Shown here: positions 61,583-63,311 of the stretch, piece by piece
Layout: the number at the start of each line of letters is the position of its first letter
Numbering within the stretch: position 1 is the first letter of the stretch
Translations under genes and position numbers: made by a program
Notes under the pieces: model-generated
Seen by the model: the letters and a program-made list of their open reading frames with translations, nothing else
Databases searched by the model: none
Told to the model about the DNA's origin: nothing
Assembly: GCA_034717495.1 (NCBI GenBank)
Contig: JAYELL010000107.1
Coordinates: 1-63,311 of the forward strand
DNA: 63,311 nt
Direction: 5' to 3'
Source: Chloroflexota bacterium
GTDB lineage: Bacteria; Chloroflexota; Anaerolineae; JAAEKA01

Positions 61583-62218
61583 CTAATCGTCCGGCGGTTG
61601 GTGGCGTTCCTGGCAGAGCCGCTCGACTGTGGGCCAGACCACGTCGTGGGTGAAACCTCTGCGAAGCAGGTGGCTCGCCAACTTCTTGCGGAAATCCTGT
61701 TGGTCGACGTTTACCAGCCTCTGGGCCCTTGCCAGACCAGCCCGGTAAGCGCCATCTGTCATGTCGATCGACTCGATCACCTGGTCGATGATATCGTTAG
61801 CGACTCCCTTTTGGCGCAGCTCTGCACGCAGCGCCAACGGTCCCTTTGGGCGGAATCGCTCACGATCGTTGACCCAGAAGCGAGCGAATTCCATATCGTT
61901 CAGGTATCCTGCTTCCAGCAAGCGCTCTATGACCGATTCAATCGCGGAATCGCTCACGTCATGTTTTCGCAGGTTTTTTCGTACCTCAGCAATCGTGCGC
62001 GGCCTGTATGCAAGAAAGCGCAGTGATCTCTGATAGGCCTTCTGTCGCTCATCCTCTGCTTGCAGTTGAGCGATCTCATCATCGCTCAAATAGAGACCAC
62101 GTTTCAGGGAAGCGGCCGCCAGAGCCGACAACCCGAAGGCAAATTGGTCATCCAGGTAAATATTTACGCGGTTGGCGTCACGTTTTTGGAAGCGCAGGGC
62201 AGTGATGATGCCGGCCAT
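61583..62218 (-). CDS. recX: Regulatory protein RecX
   Basis: The 211-residue protein has tandem three-helix RecX repeats: RSLRFLAYRPRTIAEVRKNLRKHDVSDSAIESVIERLLEAGYLNDMEFARFWVNDRERFRPKGPLALRAELRQKGV and a following helix set. RecX binds RecA and limits its filament activity. The frame opens at 62434, but ATG at 62218 has GGAG seven bases upstream and fits the family. The recA gene lies on the same strand upstream, after an unusually long gap of about 780 bases. The short N-terminal beta part (ITALRFQKRDANRVNIYLDDQFAFGL) is typical. Confidence 0.92.
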   Translation of the reverse strand: MAGIITALRFQKRDANRVNIYLDDQFAFGLSALAAASLKRGLYLSDDEIAQLQAEDERQKAYQRSLRFLAYRPRTIAEVRKNLRKHDVSDSAIESVIERLLEAGYLNDMEFARFWVNDRERFRPKGPLALRAELRQKGVANDIIDQVIESIDMTDGAYRAGLARAQRLVNVDQQDFRKKLASHLLRRGFTHDVVWPTVERLCQERHQPPDD

Positions 62219-63000
62219 ATTTCTCCGACCAGTACTTTCTGAATCAAAAAACTGCGACCTTCGAGGGTCACAGCCGAAGAATCCAGGTGTGGTCGTGTTG
62301 ACCAGCAGATCGCTGGCCGACTCTATCCAGTTGACGCGGTGCCATACAAAGCACCAAGCGGGTGAGTATTTGCTCACCCAGAACGGAATTCTGGCAAGGA
62401 AGGCACCGGTCTGTCCGGTAGCAGGGTGCGCCAACCAGCGCGCGAATCTAGACTCTATCGCCAGGGATGGGCGCGGACGCCCTTATGTTTCCCTGGCGTC
62501 GATACATTCAGCAGTCCTCGTCATTAGCTACTACGGGGCGACTGATTTCTGGGAGGCGAGTCAATTGCCAGCCTTCCGTTCTCTGGATTGTTCCATACGA
62601 TAGGGCAAGCCGCCGATACCGTTACATCCCTCAAGAAACTGATGGGGATGTCGCCGCTTTCAACTCCGCATTCACAGGCACGATCAGGTGCCTCGATTTT
62701 GCAAGGGAGAGATACAGCTTGTATCGTCGAAGGCATCCGAGTACATCGAAAGAAACGAAAATTCGGGTGCCGGTTTTCTTCTGCTTGCCAGGTTAGGCTA
62801 TCGCTACCTGGATTCGGGTCTGGTGACCCATCTGGTTGACTTGAGACAGCTGGTCTCAGCCAACGCCTGGGTGTGTGCGGTTTCAGCGGATAAAGTGTTG
62901 CTGCCCGCCCACGGAAATGAATCATTCCTGTTGATGCCCATCAAGTTACAGCGAAATCACAGGAACTTTGATATGTTCTGGCTTCATATAGTTGTGCCAG
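62219..63000. other. 782-base region between recA and recX without a supported gene
   Basis: I find no gene here. Several open frames exist on both strands, none with a ribosome site or a recognisable domain. A near-palindrome, GACCTTCGAGGGTC at 62256-62269, lies about 38 bases upstream of recX and could be an operator. No known LexA box is evident by eye. Confidence 0.55.
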
Positions 63001-63311
63001 TCAGGCGTCCACAGCTGTGGGACGCTCTGGCAGGCCGACGGCCTCTCTGATCTGGCTGTCAAGGGTTTCAAATAACTCAGCATCGTCCCTCAGGAAGGTC
63101 TTGGCATTTTCGCGGCCCTGTCCGAGGCGGGTATCGCCGTAGGAGTAGAAGGAACCTCTCTTGGTGATGATGTCGTATTGGACGGCCAGGTCAAGCAGGT
63201 CACCGGTCTTGCTGATGCCCTCGTTGTACATGATGTCGAACTCCGCCTGGCGGAAGGGAGGGGCAACCTTGTTCTTTTTGACGGTGACGCGGGTGCGGTT
63301 GCCGATGACGG
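63001..63311 (-). CDS. recA: RecA recombinase, C-terminal part (runs off the window)
   Basis: The minus frame is open to the window edge and encodes the RecA C-terminus: [71 protein letters not shown]. The stop TGA is at 63001. The N-terminal ATPase core lies beyond the window, so only about 103 residues are seen. RecA carries out strand exchange and SOS signalling. It lies upstream of recX on the same strand. Confidence 0.95.
   Translation of the reverse strand, partial: VIGNRTRVTVKKNKVAPPFRQAEFDIMYNEGISKTGDLLDLAVQYDIITKRGSFYSYGDTRLGQGRENAKTFLRDDAELFETLDSQIREAVGLPERPTAVDA

Noticed and set aside
62467-63050. Open frames between recX and recA
   Set aside because: Short overlapping frames on both strands without ribosome sites or recognisable domains; some run into the recA gene on the other strand.

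Overview
The window looks like a chromosomal segment from a GC-rich member of the Chloroflexota, probably Anaerolineae or a related class. This is inferred from gene content rather than from any search. The supporting content is a TrpB2-type tryptophan synthase beta chain, a PSP1/RicT protein, SpoVS next to RNase Y, several SH3b lipoproteins including a DUF3048/YerB protein, MurJ, and many surface glycosidases. I found no tRNA, rRNA, CRISPR array, transposase or prophage.

Layout. 0-3.4 kb (+): a DUF574-type methyltransferase, then a stand-alone RsbRD_N-like protein followed by a histidine kinase carrying the same domain. 3.4-7.4 kb (-): a UDP-glucuronate decarboxylase-like enzyme and a glycosidase-fold/O-antigen ligase fusion. 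7.6-8.3 kb (+): ribosomal protein L25. 8.4-12.9 kb (-): a run of GH99-like protein, hpt, LysM-M23 peptidase and pfkA. 12.9-14.8 kb: G-rich repeats and a 5'-truncated sulfatase. 14.9-20.7 kb (-): tilS, rlmI, a PD-(D/E)XK-like protein, an anchored protein and a YerB-like lipoprotein. 20.8-32.9 kb (+): a divergent block with hbd, a DUF59 protein, an Mrr-like membrane protein, GDPD, polA, argS, serA, a response regulator, an SH3b lipoprotein, a DUF971 protein and a SUI1 factor.

33.1-44.7 kb (-) is the most unusual part. A polytopic membrane protein is followed by two oligopeptide-ABC permeases, the second fused to a degenerate M28 aminopeptidase domain. Next come an anchored beta-propeller and a 1689-residue protein with M28 domains at both ends and two degenerate gluzincin-like modules between them. 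No ATPase or solute-binding protein lies beside them. 44.7-50.9 kb (+): a GH172/DUF2961-like protein, a C39 peptidase-TPR lipoprotein and MurJ. On the opposite strand, just past MurJ, is a 53-codon gene for a small secreted Cys-containing peptide, followed by a Cys-less DJ-1-like protein. 52.1-54.8 kb (+): a sigma-r4-HTH/NB-ARC NTPase translationally coupled to a TPR protein. 55.2-63.3 kb: trx-trpB2, holB, ricT, and the rny-spoVS and recA-recX regions.

Three themes recur. Several genes have good -35/-10 promoters whose -10 box lies only 6-8 nt before the start codon, which predicts leaderless mRNAs. A family of intergenic palindromes is built from TGTCA/TGACA units with an 8-nt period. A second, G-rich repeat family occupies two intergenic regions about 42 kb apart.
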